This document shows positions 6,067 through 6,105 of a stretch of 6,105 nucleotides of DNA, one piece after another (position 1 is the first letter of the stretch; every line of letters begins with the position of its first letter). Source of the DNA: Campylobacteraceae bacterium (GTDB lineage Bacteria; Campylobacterota; Campylobacteria; Campylobacterales; Sulfurovaceae); contig JALVVQ010000318.1 in assembly GCA_027023325.1 (NCBI GenBank), positions 1 through 6,105 of the forward strand, given 5' to 3'. The notes below the pieces were generated by a model that did not search any database, was not told the DNA's origin, and saw only the letters and a list, made by a program, of their open reading frames with translations. Both the position numbers and the translations under genes were made by a program.

Positions 6067-6105
6067 ATGTCAAAAGTAGTAAAAGTCATTGAAGTGCTTG
6101 CGCAG
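6067..6105 (+). CDS. Dodecin-like flavin-binding protein, 5' fragment
   Basis: Only 13 codons are inside the window (MSKVVKVIEVLAQ); the gene runs off the right edge. The pattern VVKVIEVLAQ matches the first beta strand of bacterial dodecins, proteins of about 65-75 aa that assemble as dodecamers and bind flavins (FMN, riboflavin) in the cytoplasm as a store or buffer. AAGGAG (6056-6061) sits 5 nt before the ATG, a strong ribosome binding site. The gene has its own promoter upstream, and no link in function with the Pqi genes is evident. With so few residues the family call is tentative; that a gene starts here is much safer. Confidence 0.65.
   Translation, partial: MSKVVKVIEVLAQ

Overview
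The window looks like chromosomal DNA from a free-living Gram-negative bacterium, most likely in the Campylobacterota (Epsilonproteobacteria), for example a Sulfurovum- or Sulfurimonas-like organism. This is an inference from four things: the tight gene packing, the moderate GC content, the strong extended -10 promoters without a recognisable -35 box, and the flavour of the proteins. No ribosomal or other marker gene is present to settle it. The periplasm-spanning PqiB protein and the PqiC lipoprotein require a double-membrane envelope.

Left part (26-1231, minus strand): an AT-rich, free-standing AAA+ ATPase of the AAA_14/DUF4143 type. Its Walker motifs are intact and it has a C-terminal nuclease-like D...ExK signature. 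A perfect 12-bp inverted repeat brackets its promoter and leader (1234-1276) and may be an operator. The gene differs in base composition from everything to its right and may have been acquired.

Intergenic part (1232-1446): divergent promoters for the ATPase and for truD. On the minus strand there is also a stretch that reads like a short protein tail in two adjoining frames and could be a decayed gene remnant; this is weakly supported.

Main part (1447-6019, plus strand): one compact transcription unit, truD - pqiA (half 1) - pqiA (half 2) - pqiB - pqiC. The genes are separated by 3 nt or overlap by 11, 14 and 1 nt. TruD makes pseudouridine 13 in tRNA. The other four form a Pqi-type MCE system thought to move lipids between the inner and outer membranes. 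Two PqiA-family membrane proteins sit in the inner membrane. PqiB has three MCE domains plus a coiled-coil tail and would form the channel across the periplasm. PqiC is an outer-membrane lipoprotein that would dock the far end. In E. coli the two PqiA modules are fused in one chain; here they are separate genes.

Right edge (6067-6105): the first 13 codons of a gene that looks like dodecin, a small flavin-binding protein, with its own extended -10 promoter.

I see no CRISPR array, RNA gene, insertion sequence or convincing terminator, and nothing that amounts to an undescribed system. The most notable points are the split PqiA, the linkage of a tRNA modification gene to an envelope lipid-transport operon, and the symmetrical site at the ATPase promoter.
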